From Halosimplex pelagicum (GTDB taxonomy: Archaea > Halobacteriota > Halobacteria > Halobacteriales > Haloarculaceae), in NCBI RefSeq assembly GCF_013415905.1, contig NZ_CP058909.1, positions 124,001 through 188,000 of the forward strand: a DNA stretch of 64,000 nucleotides, given 5' to 3'. This document shows positions 9,395-17,125 of the stretch, one piece after another. Within the stretch, counting starts at the first letter, position 1, and the number at the start of each line of letters is the position of its first letter. A program made the position numbers and the translations under genes. The notes beneath the pieces were generated by a model, which saw nothing but the letters and a program-made list of their open reading frames with translations, was not told the DNA's origin and made no database searches.

Positions 9395-10155
9395 TGAGCG
9401 AGCAGGACCACTCCGTCTCGGTCGCGGTCGTCGACGCCGAGACCTCGGGCAACGTCGGCACCATCGCCCGCTCGATGAAGAACTTCGGGCTCTCGGACCT
9501 GTTGCTCGTCGATCCCCCCGATATCGGCCCGGAGAGCGAGGCCGCCGGATTCGCCGGCCAGGCTCGCGAGGACATCCTCCCGGAGGCCCGGGAGGTGAGC
9601 TTCGACTACCTGGTCGAGAACTTCCACACCGTCGGCTGTACCGCCGTCACCAACGAGGACGAGCGCAGCCACACCCGCTACCCGTTCAGGACGCCCGCGG
9701 ACCTGGCCGACAGCCTCCGCGGCGTCGACGCCGACACCTGCGTCGTCTTCGGCCGCGAACGGGTCGGGCTCACCAACGAGGAGCTCGCCCGCCTCGACGA
9801 GGTGTGTTCGATCCCCGCCTCCGGCGAGTACCCCGTCCTCAACCTCGGCCAGGCCGCGACCGTCGTACTCTACGAGCTCCGGGACCTGACCGTCGACGAG
9901 ACCCAGCATCCCGAGAGTCACCACCAGCGAGCCGACGAACGCGCCGTCGAGGGCCTGCACGAGCAGTTCGGCGAGTTCCTCGACGCCATCGACCACCCCG
10001 AGGAGAAACGGGCGAAGGCACGGCGGCTCTGGCGGCGGTTCGTCGGCCGGGCCCACCCCACCGGCCGCGAGGCGAAGACGCTCCGCGGGGTCTTCCGCCG
10101 GGCGGGTCAGAAAGTCGACCGGCTCGAAGCCGACGACGGCGACGAGCGGGACTGA
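9394..10155 (+). CDS. trmJ: tRNA/rRNA 2'-O-methyltransferase, TrmJ-like (SPOUT)
   Basis: A 253-residue SpoU/TrmH-type methyltransferase that uses S-adenosylmethionine to methylate ribose 2'-O groups; TrmJ modifies position 32 of tRNAs. The three SPOUT signatures are present: AETSGNVGTIARSMKNFG near residue 16, VVFGRERVGLTNEEL near 118, and PVLNLGQAATVVLYEL near 148, which forms the trefoil-knot SAM pocket. A C-terminal helical tail (about 175-253) matches TrmJ rather than short TrmL proteins. It starts at the ATG at 9394, inside the stop of the preceding gene. It converges on a membrane protein gene 41 bp downstream. The substrate position is inferred from the family and not visible in the sequence. 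Confidence 0.88.
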   Translation: MSEQDHSVSVAVVDAETSGNVGTIARSMKNFGLSDLLLVDPPDIGPESEAAGFAGQAREDILPEAREVSFDYLVENFHTVGCTAVTNEDERSHTRYPFRTPADLADSLRGVDADTCVVFGRERVGLTNEELARLDEVCSIPASGEYPVLNLGQAATVVLYELRDLTVDETQHPESHHQRADERAVEGLHEQFGEFLDAIDHPEEKRAKARRLWRRFVGRAHPTGREAKTLRGVFRRAGQKVDRLEADDGDERD

Positions 10156-10196
10156 TCCGGTACCGCAGAGCGGTCGGCGACCGCCGACGCGAGCGG

Positions 10197-10631
10197 TCAC
10201 CGCTCGCGGTCGGTCGCCGACCGCTCGACTACGACGCCCGCCCGCGTCGTCGAGACGAGGTCGGCCAGGACGTGGGCGTACAGCGCGGCGGCGACCAGTC
10301 CGTCGACGTACGGGTATCGGAGCCACAACAGCGGGACTGCGACGCCGCCGATGACGACGTGGCTCAGCAGTCGGTTCAGCGCGCCGACCGACCCCACGTC
10401 GAATATCTCGTCCTGTGCGACGAGGACGATCCGCGGGTCGCGGAGACAGCGACGGACCGGGTCCAGGCTCCCGGTGTTGTACCACGCCAGCAGGAAGTGG
10501 TCGAAGTCGACGCCGACGCCGACGACGAGCGCGACGGCGACGACCGCCCACGCTGGGATCGGGGGCGCGGTGAGGGCGAGCGCGCCGGTGGCGACGACGA
10601 GCGAGATCGCGGCGTGGCTGGCCGATTTCAT
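10197..10631 (-). CDS. Small membrane protein resembling YdjM/DUF457-type hydrolases
   Basis: A 144-residue membrane protein with about three or four hydrophobic helices. The ATG at 10631 overlaps the stop of the upstream membrane gene (ATGA). It contains VGVGVDFDHFLL near residue 40, reminiscent of the metal-ligand DxDH of membrane-bound metal-dependent hydrolases of the YdjM/DUF457 group. A histidine lies in LSHVVIG and another in YAHVLADL near the C-terminus. It is shorter than typical members. Catalytic activity is unproven. It is the last gene of the gatE, membrane protein, membrane protein run. Confidence 0.65.
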   Translation of the reverse strand: MKSASHAAISLVVATGALALTAPPIPAWAVVAVALVVGVGVDFDHFLLAWYNTGSLDPVRRCLRDPRIVLVAQDEIFDVGSVGALNRLLSHVVIGGVAVPLLWLRYPYVDGLVAAALYAHVLADLVSTTRAGVVVERSATDRER

Positions 10632-11629
10632 CGCGCCGAGCGGGAGTCGTCGACCGGCGCGTCGCGCCCGCGAGCGCCGGACTCGTACTCGGCGACGGTC
10701 CGCTGGACGACCCAGAACCCGGCCGCGCCGGCGAGGAAGGCGCCGGTCGCGAGCAGTTGCGTCCACGAGTCCGGCGCGGGCCACAGGCCCATCCCGGCGG
10801 CCTCGACGGCGCCCATCGGCGTCGCCGTCGCGCCGACGAGCGCCACGCCGAGCCCCGCGCTCAGGACCGCGACCGCGATGCCGCCGACGACGAGGACCAG
10901 CCAGACGACGGCCGTCCCGCCGACGACCGTCCGGGCGTCCGCCCCGTCGACGGCGAGGACGAGGAACGCGACGGCCAGGACGCCGTAGTCGACGGCGCCG
11001 CCCAGCGCCGCGACGACCGCGGCGGCGGCCGCAAGCCAGAAGTACGGGACGCCCAGCGCCAACTGCGTCGCGAGTTCGACGCCGAGCCACAGCGCGGCGA
11101 CGACGCCCAGCACCCGCGCGACCCGGACCACCGCTCGCGGTCCGACCCGCGGGAGCCGGCGCTCGCTCGGCGCCATCGGCAGCCCCGCCCGGGCGTCGTC
11201 GCCGAGCGCCTCGCGGAGCGCCGCGCCGCCCGCCGCGGTCGCGGCGACGAGCCCGGCCGCGAACAGCCCGCTCTGGAGCGCCTCGGCGGCCCCCTCCGCG
11301 AGCACCGCCGTCGCGACGGGGTCGGGCTCGACGACGAGCCGCGCGAGCGGCGACGCCTCGATGGCGGCCGCGCCGACGAACACCGCGAGGGTCAGCCGGC
11401 GGACGCTCGCCCGCGTCACCGACCCGTCGCCGGTGGCGACGCGCTCGGCCAGCGCGAGCAGCGCGACGACGGCAAGCCAGTCGGTCGCGACCCGCAGCCC
11501 CAGCGAGCCGACGAGCGTCACGACGCTCCGGAGCGGCCGCGGCGGCACCGACGCCAGTGCTAGCGTGGCCGCCGCCAGCGCCAGCGTCGCGACGAGTGCG
11601 GCCAGCCCGCGGCGGCGGGTCGCCTCCAT
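10628..11629 (-). CDS. Polytopic membrane protein, unknown function
   Basis: A 333-residue protein made almost entirely of Ala/Val/Leu/Gly-rich hydrophobic segments, about eight to ten predicted transmembrane helices, with short loops and a polar C-terminal tail (RGRDAPVDDSRSAR). There are no visible catalytic motifs. It starts one base after the gatE stop and overlaps the next gene by 4 bp, so it belongs to the gatE transcript. I do not recognise the family. Its very low complexity and strong GC-rich codon use make homology by eye unreliable. The frame itself is convincing because of its length, its coupling on both sides and its clear membrane pattern. Confidence 0.7.
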   Translation of the reverse strand: MEATRRRGLAALVATLALAAATLALASVPPRPLRSVVTLVGSLGLRVATDWLAVVALLALAERVATGDGSVTRASVRRLTLAVFVGAAAIEASPLARLVVEPDPVATAVLAEGAAEALQSGLFAAGLVAATAAGGAALREALGDDARAGLPMAPSERRLPRVGPRAVVRVARVLGVVAALWLGVELATQLALGVPYFWLAAAAAVVAALGGAVDYGVLAVAFLVLAVDGADARTVVGGTAVVWLVLVVGGIAVAVLSAGLGVALVGATATPMGAVEAAGMGLWPAPDSWTQLLATGAFLAGAAGFWVVQRTVAEYESGARGRDAPVDDSRSAR

Positions 11630-11630
11630 G

Positions 11631-13508
11631 TTACGCTCGCTCCTGGATCTCCTCGCGGAGGACGCTACTGACCGTGTCGCCGTCGGCCTTCCCGCGCAGT
11701 TCGCCCATGCACTCGCCCATCAGGCCCGAGAACGCGCCCATCCCCTCTTCCTCGACCTGCTCGGCGTTGCGCTCGACGACGCGCACGACCGCCTCGCGCA
11801 CCTCCTCGTCGCCGACGCCGCCCAGGTCCTCCCGCTCGACGGCCTCCTCGGCCGTCAGATCGGGGTCGGCCGCCAGCGCCCGCAGCAGGTCGTCCAGGCC
11901 CTCCTGGGGCACCTCGCCGCCGTCGACCAGCGCGAGCGCGTCGGCGAGGTGGTCGTCGGTCAGGTTCTCGACGACCACGTCGTCGCGGCGCAGTTCCGTC
12001 AGCGTCGACTCGAACGTCGTCGCCGCCAGCGTCGGGTCGACGCCGTCGCCGACGACTCGCTCGAACAGCGGCATGTACTCGCCGTAGGCGACCTGCTCGG
12101 CCAGCCCCGAATCCAGGTCGTACTCGGCCCCGTAGCGCTCGACCTTCTCGGTCAGGAGTTCCGGCCGGTCGACCTCGCTGGGGTCGGGTTCGACCGGCGG
12201 CACGTCCGTCTCGGGGTACATCCGCGCCGCGCCCGGCAGCGGCCGCAGGTAGCGGGTCGTCCCCTCCTCGGTCGCGTCGCGCGTCTCCTCTGGGACGCGG
12301 TCGAGGGCGTCCATCGCCCGCTCTCCGACCGCTTCGATGGCCATCTGGGCCGTCTCGGGGTCGTCGGCGACCAGCGCGACCGCATCCTCCGGGTCAGTCG
12401 CGTCCACGGCCTCCCGGAGCGACTCGACTTCGGCCTCGGTGATCCCGTACGCGGGGAGTTCGTCGGTGTGGAAGATGCCGCCGGCGCCGTGGCGCTTGGC
12501 GTGGTCCGAGAACTCCGTCCCGAGTCGGCGGTCGGGCTGGATCTCACGACCGACCAGTCCGTCGAAGCCGTGGAGCGCGACGGCCATCACCGTCCCGCCG
12601 TCGTCGAGCGCCCCCCGGATGACCCCCGAGTCGGTGTCTTCGAAGACCTCTGTGACGTCCTCGGTCTTGCCTCTGTACGCCTGGCGCTCACCGAGCTCCT
12701 CCGCGATGTCCAGCAGTTCGACCTGCCGGCGGACCTCGTTGCGGACGATGTCGTCGATGTCGTCGAGGCTCTGGACGCCCTTGATCTCGACGCGGGCGCC
12801 GTCGGCGATGGAGACGTTCACGTCCTGGCGGATGGTCCCCAGCCCGCGCTTGACCTGCCCCGTCGAGCGCAGCAGCATCCCGATGCGCTCGGCGGCGTCG
12901 CGGGCCTGCTCCGGCGAGCGGATGTCCGGCTTCGTCCCGATCTCCACGAGCGGGATGCCCAGGCGGTCGAGCGAGAACCGCACGCCCGAATCCGTCTCCT
13001 CGACGCGCTGGGCGGACTCCTCTTCGAGCATCAGGTCCTCGATCCCGACCTGTCCCTCGTCGGTACGAATAGCGCCCTCGCCGGCGACGCGCATCGTCCG
13101 CTGGAACCCGGTCGTGTTCGACCCGTCGACGACGATCTTCCGCATGACGTGGACCTGGTCGACGACGCTGGCGTCGAGCAGCTGGGCGATCTCCATGGTC
13201 ACGTCCATCGCCTCGCGGTCGACGCGGTGGGGCGGCTCGTCGTCCTCCTCGACGAGACAGGTGGTGTCGTAGGAGAGGTACTCGAACTCGCGGTCGACCA
13301 TGCTCTCCTCCAGGGCGGCCTCGTCGATCTCGCCGAGTTCGCTCTTGGTCGGATGGAGATAGCGGGTGAAGGTCCGACCGGCCTCCTCGGGTTCGCGGAG
13401 CTCCGTCGGACACGGGCAGAACAACTTCGATTCCGTGTCCAGTTGCTGGTGGATCTCCAGCCCCGCCACCAGCCCCAGGTCCTCGTAGTCGTAGTCGGCG
13501 TCGCTCAT
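11631..13508 (-). CDS. gatE: Glutamyl-tRNA(Gln) amidotransferase subunit E
   Basis: A 625-residue archaeal-specific subunit that, with GatD, converts misacylated Glu-tRNA(Gln) to Gln-tRNA(Gln) in the cytosol. The N-terminal catalytic domain has GLVAGLEIHQQLD near residue 10, CPCPTELR near 37, and FQRTMRVAGEG. It continues with GTIRQDVNVSI and VEIKGVQSLDDID, as in GatB/GatE. An AspRS-like insertion covers roughly 300-420, and the C-terminal YqeY-like tRNA-binding region ends GLMGECMGELRGKADG. I start at the ATG at 13508 (MSDADYDYED). The open frame reads 43 codons further upstream without family resemblance. The partner gatD is not in this window. Two membrane genes follow in the same operon. 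Confidence 0.96.
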   Translation of the reverse strand: MSDADYDYEDLGLVAGLEIHQQLDTESKLFCPCPTELREPEEAGRTFTRYLHPTKSELGEIDEAALEESMVDREFEYLSYDTTCLVEEDDEPPHRVDREAMDVTMEIAQLLDASVVDQVHVMRKIVVDGSNTTGFQRTMRVAGEGAIRTDEGQVGIEDLMLEEESAQRVEETDSGVRFSLDRLGIPLVEIGTKPDIRSPEQARDAAERIGMLLRSTGQVKRGLGTIRQDVNVSIADGARVEIKGVQSLDDIDDIVRNEVRRQVELLDIAEELGERQAYRGKTEDVTEVFEDTDSGVIRGALDDGGTVMAVALHGFDGLVGREIQPDRRLGTEFSDHAKRHGAGGIFHTDELPAYGITEAEVESLREAVDATDPEDAVALVADDPETAQMAIEAVGERAMDALDRVPEETRDATEEGTTRYLRPLPGAARMYPETDVPPVEPDPSEVDRPELLTEKVERYGAEYDLDSGLAEQVAYGEYMPLFERVVGDGVDPTLAATTFESTLTELRRDDVVVENLTDDHLADALALVDGGEVPQEGLDDLLRALAADPDLTAEEAVEREDLGGVGDEEVREAVVRVVERNAEQVEEEGMGAFSGLMGECMGELRGKADGDTVSSVLREEIQERA

Positions 13509-13682
13509 TGGGCGTGTGTGTGACCGGGTGGACAAAAAGGACTCCGTCTCGGCGGCTCGGCGGGGTCGAGGGATCGAATCGCCCCGGATGCACGTGTTCA
13601 GGACGCGCGGCCCGCGATGGCGTTTCGGACGAGTCAACAGAAGAGATTTGTGCGTTCAGGATCACTTCGGCGTATCGGGACG

Positions 13683-13880
13683 ATGTCGGAGTCGATCAAA
13701 AAGCGGCTGACCACGCTCGTCGCCTCGGTGTGGGGGATACTGACCGCGTACAGCATCTACGTGGTGCTGGGACTTCCCGCCGAGTTCCCGCAGATCATGA
13801 TATTCTTCAATCTGATCATCATCTGTCAATTCTCGGCAATGTACCCAGTCTATCGGTACTTCGGGTGGGAGTTCGCGTAG
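13683..13880 (+). CDS. Small two-helix membrane protein
   Basis: A 65-residue protein starting at the ATG at 13683 (MSESIKKRL). The open frame extends 22 codons upstream, but the shorter form starts with a normal haloarchaeal N-terminus. Two hydrophobic helices (about 9-31 and 36-53, rich in Ile/Phe) and a short aromatic C-terminus are visible. The codon use is less GC-biased than around it, with several ATA/ATT/ATC isoleucines. Function is unknown. It is divergent from gatE; the 175 bp between them must hold both promoters. Small proteins of this kind are often membrane anchors or stress peptides, but nothing here shows a role. Confidence 0.65.
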   Translation: MSESIKKRLTTLVASVWGILTAYSIYVVLGLPAEFPQIMIFFNLIIICQFSAMYPVYRYFGWEFA

Positions 13881-13995
13881 CCGATCGAAGGGGACGACCG
13901 CTGGAACCGTCGGACTGTGGCCCGCTACGGGCGAGAGCTGCGGCCGGCGGCGACCGCGCCGAGGTGTTTTGCCGGTCCGGGCCGTACCCGCGGCC

Positions 13996-14877
13996 ATGGA
14001 CGGGCGCGCGCTGGTCGTCGTCGGCCTCGTCGTGCTGGCTGGCTGCTCCATCGTCGCCGACGGCGGCGAACCCGAGGGGCCGGCCGAGACGCTGACGCCA
14101 GCGCCGGTGCCGACGACCGCGCCGACCGACACGGCCGCGCCCTCGCCGCTCCCGCCCGGCGTGACGACGGGTGGGACCGTCAGCCCGAGCGCGCTCGCGT
14201 CCGCGCACGTCCGGGAAGTCACGGGCCGCTCGTACGTCTGGGCCGAGCGCCGGCGGACGCTGACCGCGACCGGCGACGGCAACTGGACCGAAGCGCGCAA
14301 CCGCACGCGAACCGTGCGGCTCGAAGACGGCGACACCTACCGCTGGAGCCGCTCCCGGCGGGTCGTCTGGACCGGTCTCACTCTCGGGTACCAGCCCGCG
14401 CTCGACCGGTACTCCGACGGCGACACCCGGTACGTCCGCGAGCAGGACGTGGACGGGCCGCTCTATCGCGCCCGGCCCGCGACCAACGACAGCCAGATCG
14501 TCGCGCTCGTCGCCGCCAACCGGGTCCAGTCGTACCTGTCGCTCCGGAACGTCTCGGTCTCGGTCGGGCGGACCGACGGCCAGCGGCGCTACTGGGTCGA
14601 GAGCCGCGGCGGCGGCGTCGTCGACGGCGAGTACGCCGGAAACTACTCCGTCGGCGCCGTCGTCACGCCCGAGGGGTTCGTCCGCCGGCTCTCGGTGACC
14701 TACACCACCGAACGCCGCGGGACGCCGACCCGCATCGAGTACGAGTTCGCCTACCGACAGGTGGGGTCGGTCACCGTCTCGCCGCCAGACTGGCTTTCCG
14801 AGGCGCGGGCCGCGCTCGGCGAGGGGAACCGCTCCGCAGCGACCGCCCGTCTCGCTACTCCTCGTCGCCCAGGATGA
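13996..14877 (+). CDS. Secreted lipoprotein, DUF7537-like
   Basis: A 293-residue lipoprotein. The signal peptide from the ATG at 13996 ends in the lipobox VLAGC with the lipidated Cys at about residue 17. A Pro/Thr-rich spacer (about 27-60) precedes a beta-rich domain containing repeated DTYRW, VWTGL and VEYEFAYRQ type strands, similar in build to LppX/LolA-type lipoproteins. It is anchored on the outer face of the cytoplasmic membrane. The 3' end overlaps the end of fumC on the other strand by 23 bp, so the last seven codons are antisense to fumC. The second lipoprotein beyond fumC (16339) has the same layout and may be a distant paralogue. Function is unknown. Confidence 0.8.
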   Translation: MDGRALVVVGLVVLAGCSIVADGGEPEGPAETLTPAPVPTTAPTDTAAPSPLPPGVTTGGTVSPSALASAHVREVTGRSYVWAERRRTLTATGDGNWTEARNRTRTVRLEDGDTYRWSRSRRVVWTGLTLGYQPALDRYSDGDTRYVREQDVDGPLYRARPATNDSQIVALVAANRVQSYLSLRNVSVSVGRTDGQRRYWVESRGGGVVDGEYAGNYSVGAVVTPEGFVRRLSVTYTTERRGTPTRIEYEFAYRQVGSVTVSPPDWLSEARAALGEGNRSAATARLATPRRPG

Positions 14878-16267
14878 CCCGCTCGGTCATCTTCGCCGGG
14901 TCGAGCACTTCCTCGGCCTCCTCCTCGCTGAGGTACCCCTCGGCGACGACGACCTCCTTGATCGTCTTGCCCTCGGCCATCGCCTGCTTGGCGACCTTGC
15001 TGGCCTTGTCGTAGCCGATGGCGGGGTTCAGCGCGGTCGCCAGCGCCATCGACTGCTGGACGCGCTCCTCGCAGTGCTCCCGGTCGGCTTCGAGCTTCGC
15101 GACGAACTTCTCGGCGAAGGTCTCGCTGCCGTTGGCGATCAGCCGCGCCGACTGCAGGAAGTTGTTCGCCAGGATCGGCTTGTAGAGGTTGAGGTCGATC
15201 TGGCCCTCCGCGGCGCCCGCGGAGACGGCGGCGTCGTTGCCGACGACCTGCTTGTGGACCTGGTTGACCGCCTCGGCCACGACCGGGTTGATCTTCCCGG
15301 GCATGATCGAGGAGCCGGGCTGGTTCTCGGGCTGGTCGATCTCGCCGAGGCCGTTGCGCGGGCCGGAGGCGAGCAGGCGCAGGTCGTTGGCGATCTTGTT
15401 GAGGCTCCCGGCGACGGTCCGCAAGGCGCCGTGGGCCTCGCTCATCGCGTCGTGGGCTGCCTGGGCCTCGAAGTGGTTGTCCGCTTCGCGGAACTCGACG
15501 CCCGTCTCCTCGCTGATGTACTCGGCCGCCTTCGCGGGGAACTCGGGGTGGGTGTTCAGGCCCGTCCCGACGGCGGTGCCGCCGAGCGCCAGCTCCGAGA
15601 GGTGCGAACGGGTGTTCTCGACGCGCTCGATGCCCTTCTCGATCTGGGTGCGGTAGCCCGAGAACTCCTGGCCGAGCGTGATGGGGGTGGCGTCCTGGAG
15701 GTGGGTGCGGCCGGTCTTGACCACGTCGTCGAACTCGTCTTCCTTCTCGCCGAGCGCGTCGGCGAGCGTCTCCAGCGCCGGGAGCACGTCCTTCTCGACG
15801 GCTTCGAGGCTCGCGACGTGCATCGCGGTCGGGATCACGTCGTTGGACGACTGGCCGTAGTTGACGTGGTCGTTGGGGTGAATGGTACGAGAGCCGATTT
15901 CAGCGCCGTAGATCTCGCTGGCGCGGTTGGCGATGACCTCGTTGGCGTTCATGTTCGAGGAGGTGCCCGAGCCGGTCTGGAACACGTCGACGGGGAACTG
16001 GTCGTCGTGCTCGCCGGCGATGACCTCGTCGGCCGCCTCGACGATGGCCTCGACCTTCTCCGACTCGACGAGGTCCAGATCGTCGTTGGCCAGCGCGGCG
16101 GACTTCTTGACGACGCCGAGCGCGCGGACGAACCGGCGCCCGAACGTCTCCTCGCTGATCGGGAAGTTCTCGACGGCGCGCTGGGTCTGGGCGCCCCAGT
16201 AGGCGTCCGCGAGAACCTGCATCTCGCCGAGACTGTCCTCCTCCGTGCGGAACTCGTCGTCTGACAT
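14855..16267 (-). CDS. fumC: Class II fumarate hydratase
   Basis: A 470-residue TCA-cycle enzyme that interconverts fumarate and malate in the cytosol as a homotetramer. Class II signatures are clear: GSGTSSNMNANEV near residue 105, SSNDVIPTAMH near 145, THLQDATPITLGQEFSG near 190, and the signature GSSIMPGKINP near 325 with the flexible-loop serine. Length and motif spacing are as in E. coli FumC. The gene ends in a 23-bp convergent overlap with a lipoprotein gene. It is divergent from another lipoprotein gene at 16339, so its promoter lies within 16268-16338. Aspartase and argininosuccinate lyase share the fold, but motif details and length favour fumarase. Confidence 0.96.
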   Translation of the reverse strand: MSDDEFRTEEDSLGEMQVLADAYWGAQTQRAVENFPISEETFGRRFVRALGVVKKSAALANDDLDLVESEKVEAIVEAADEVIAGEHDDQFPVDVFQTGSGTSSNMNANEVIANRASEIYGAEIGSRTIHPNDHVNYGQSSNDVIPTAMHVASLEAVEKDVLPALETLADALGEKEDEFDDVVKTGRTHLQDATPITLGQEFSGYRTQIEKGIERVENTRSHLSELALGGTAVGTGLNTHPEFPAKAAEYISEETGVEFREADNHFEAQAAHDAMSEAHGALRTVAGSLNKIANDLRLLASGPRNGLGEIDQPENQPGSSIMPGKINPVVAEAVNQVHKQVVGNDAAVSAGAAEGQIDLNLYKPILANNFLQSARLIANGSETFAEKFVAKLEADREHCEERVQQSMALATALNPAIGYDKASKVAKQAMAEGKTIKEVVVAEGYLSEEEAEEVLDPAKMTERVILGDEE

Positions 16268-16338
16268 ACTCGGGGCGTCGCGGCGAGAGGCGTAAAAGCC
16301 ACCGAAGACACTTGCCGCCCGCGGTCCACCGCCCGGGC

Positions 16339-17097
16339 ATGGATCGGATCGCCCTCCACCTCACGATCGCCGCCTGCCTCGTCCTCGCCGGCTGTTCCGC
16401 GCTCGGTCCGGACCACACCCGCCAGGAGCGCGCCGTCGAGACGCTCGCCGACGCCCGCGACGCCGTCAACGCGACCGACGGCTACCGCTTCGACGGCGAC
16501 CTGCGCGTCGTCGCGACCGCCGACGGCGAGACCGAGCGCGTCGAGATAGGCATGAACGGCACCGTTGACGCCGCCGAGCGCCGGATCCACTCGACGAGCG
16601 TCCGTGACGGCGAAACCTTCGAGTCGTACGTCACGAACCGGACGGCCTACCGGGAGTGTGGCGGCCCGATGGGGATGGACATGTGGGGCGTCGAGAACGT
16701 GACGACCGACGACTGGACGACGGCGACGCCGGCAGCACGCCAGCTCGCGCTGCTGGAGTCCGGATCGATCTACTACAACGGCACCCGCACGCTCGACGGT
16801 CGGGAGGCGGTCCTGCTCGTCGGTCGGCCGACGACGGAGGCGCTCACGAAGTACCAGGAACGGCGCGACCGCTCGCTGCTGGGCGGCCCGAGCGTCGAGA
16901 ACGCCACGGTCCGCGTCTGGCTCGACCCCGAGACGAGCCGCCCGCTGCGGTCGGCGGTCCGGTTCGAGGTGAGCCAGGGCGGCAACTCGGCCAGCGCGAC
17001 CGTCGACATGCGGTTCGACGACTACGATTCCGACCTGTCGGTCGACGTGCCGGTGATCCCCGACGAGCGGACGTGGGGGACGGGCTGTCCGGGGTGA
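16339..17097 (+). CDS. Secreted lipoprotein, LolA/DUF7537-like
   Basis: A 252-residue lipoprotein from the ATG at 16339, with the lipobox LAGC at about residues 14-17. The mature protein begins with a helix (RQERAVETLADARDAVNATDGYRF) followed by a beta-sheet domain (DLRVVATADGETERVEIGMNG and similar strands). That is the arrangement of LolA/LppX-type lipid-handling lipoproteins and of the large haloarchaeal DUF7537 group. Several N-x-S/T sites suggest N-glycosylation. It shares layout with the lipoprotein at 13996 on the other side of fumC. It probably sits outside the membrane; the ligand is unknown. It converges on the DUF7282-like gene 28 bp away. Confidence 0.8.
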   Translation: MDRIALHLTIAACLVLAGCSALGPDHTRQERAVETLADARDAVNATDGYRFDGDLRVVATADGETERVEIGMNGTVDAAERRIHSTSVRDGETFESYVTNRTAYRECGGPMGMDMWGVENVTTDDWTTATPAARQLALLESGSIYYNGTRTLDGREAVLLVGRPTTEALTKYQERRDRSLLGGPSVENATVRVWLDPETSRPLRSAVRFEVSQGGNSASATVDMRFDDYDSDLSVDVPVIPDERTWGTGCPG

Positions 17098-17125
17098 CTC
17101 GCGTCCGACCGCGACCGGCAGAGCC

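Noticed and set aside
7461..9575. 704-codon minus-strand frame across folP and neighbours
   Set aside because: Crosses several well-supported genes in other frames and is Arg-rich; no domain is visible.
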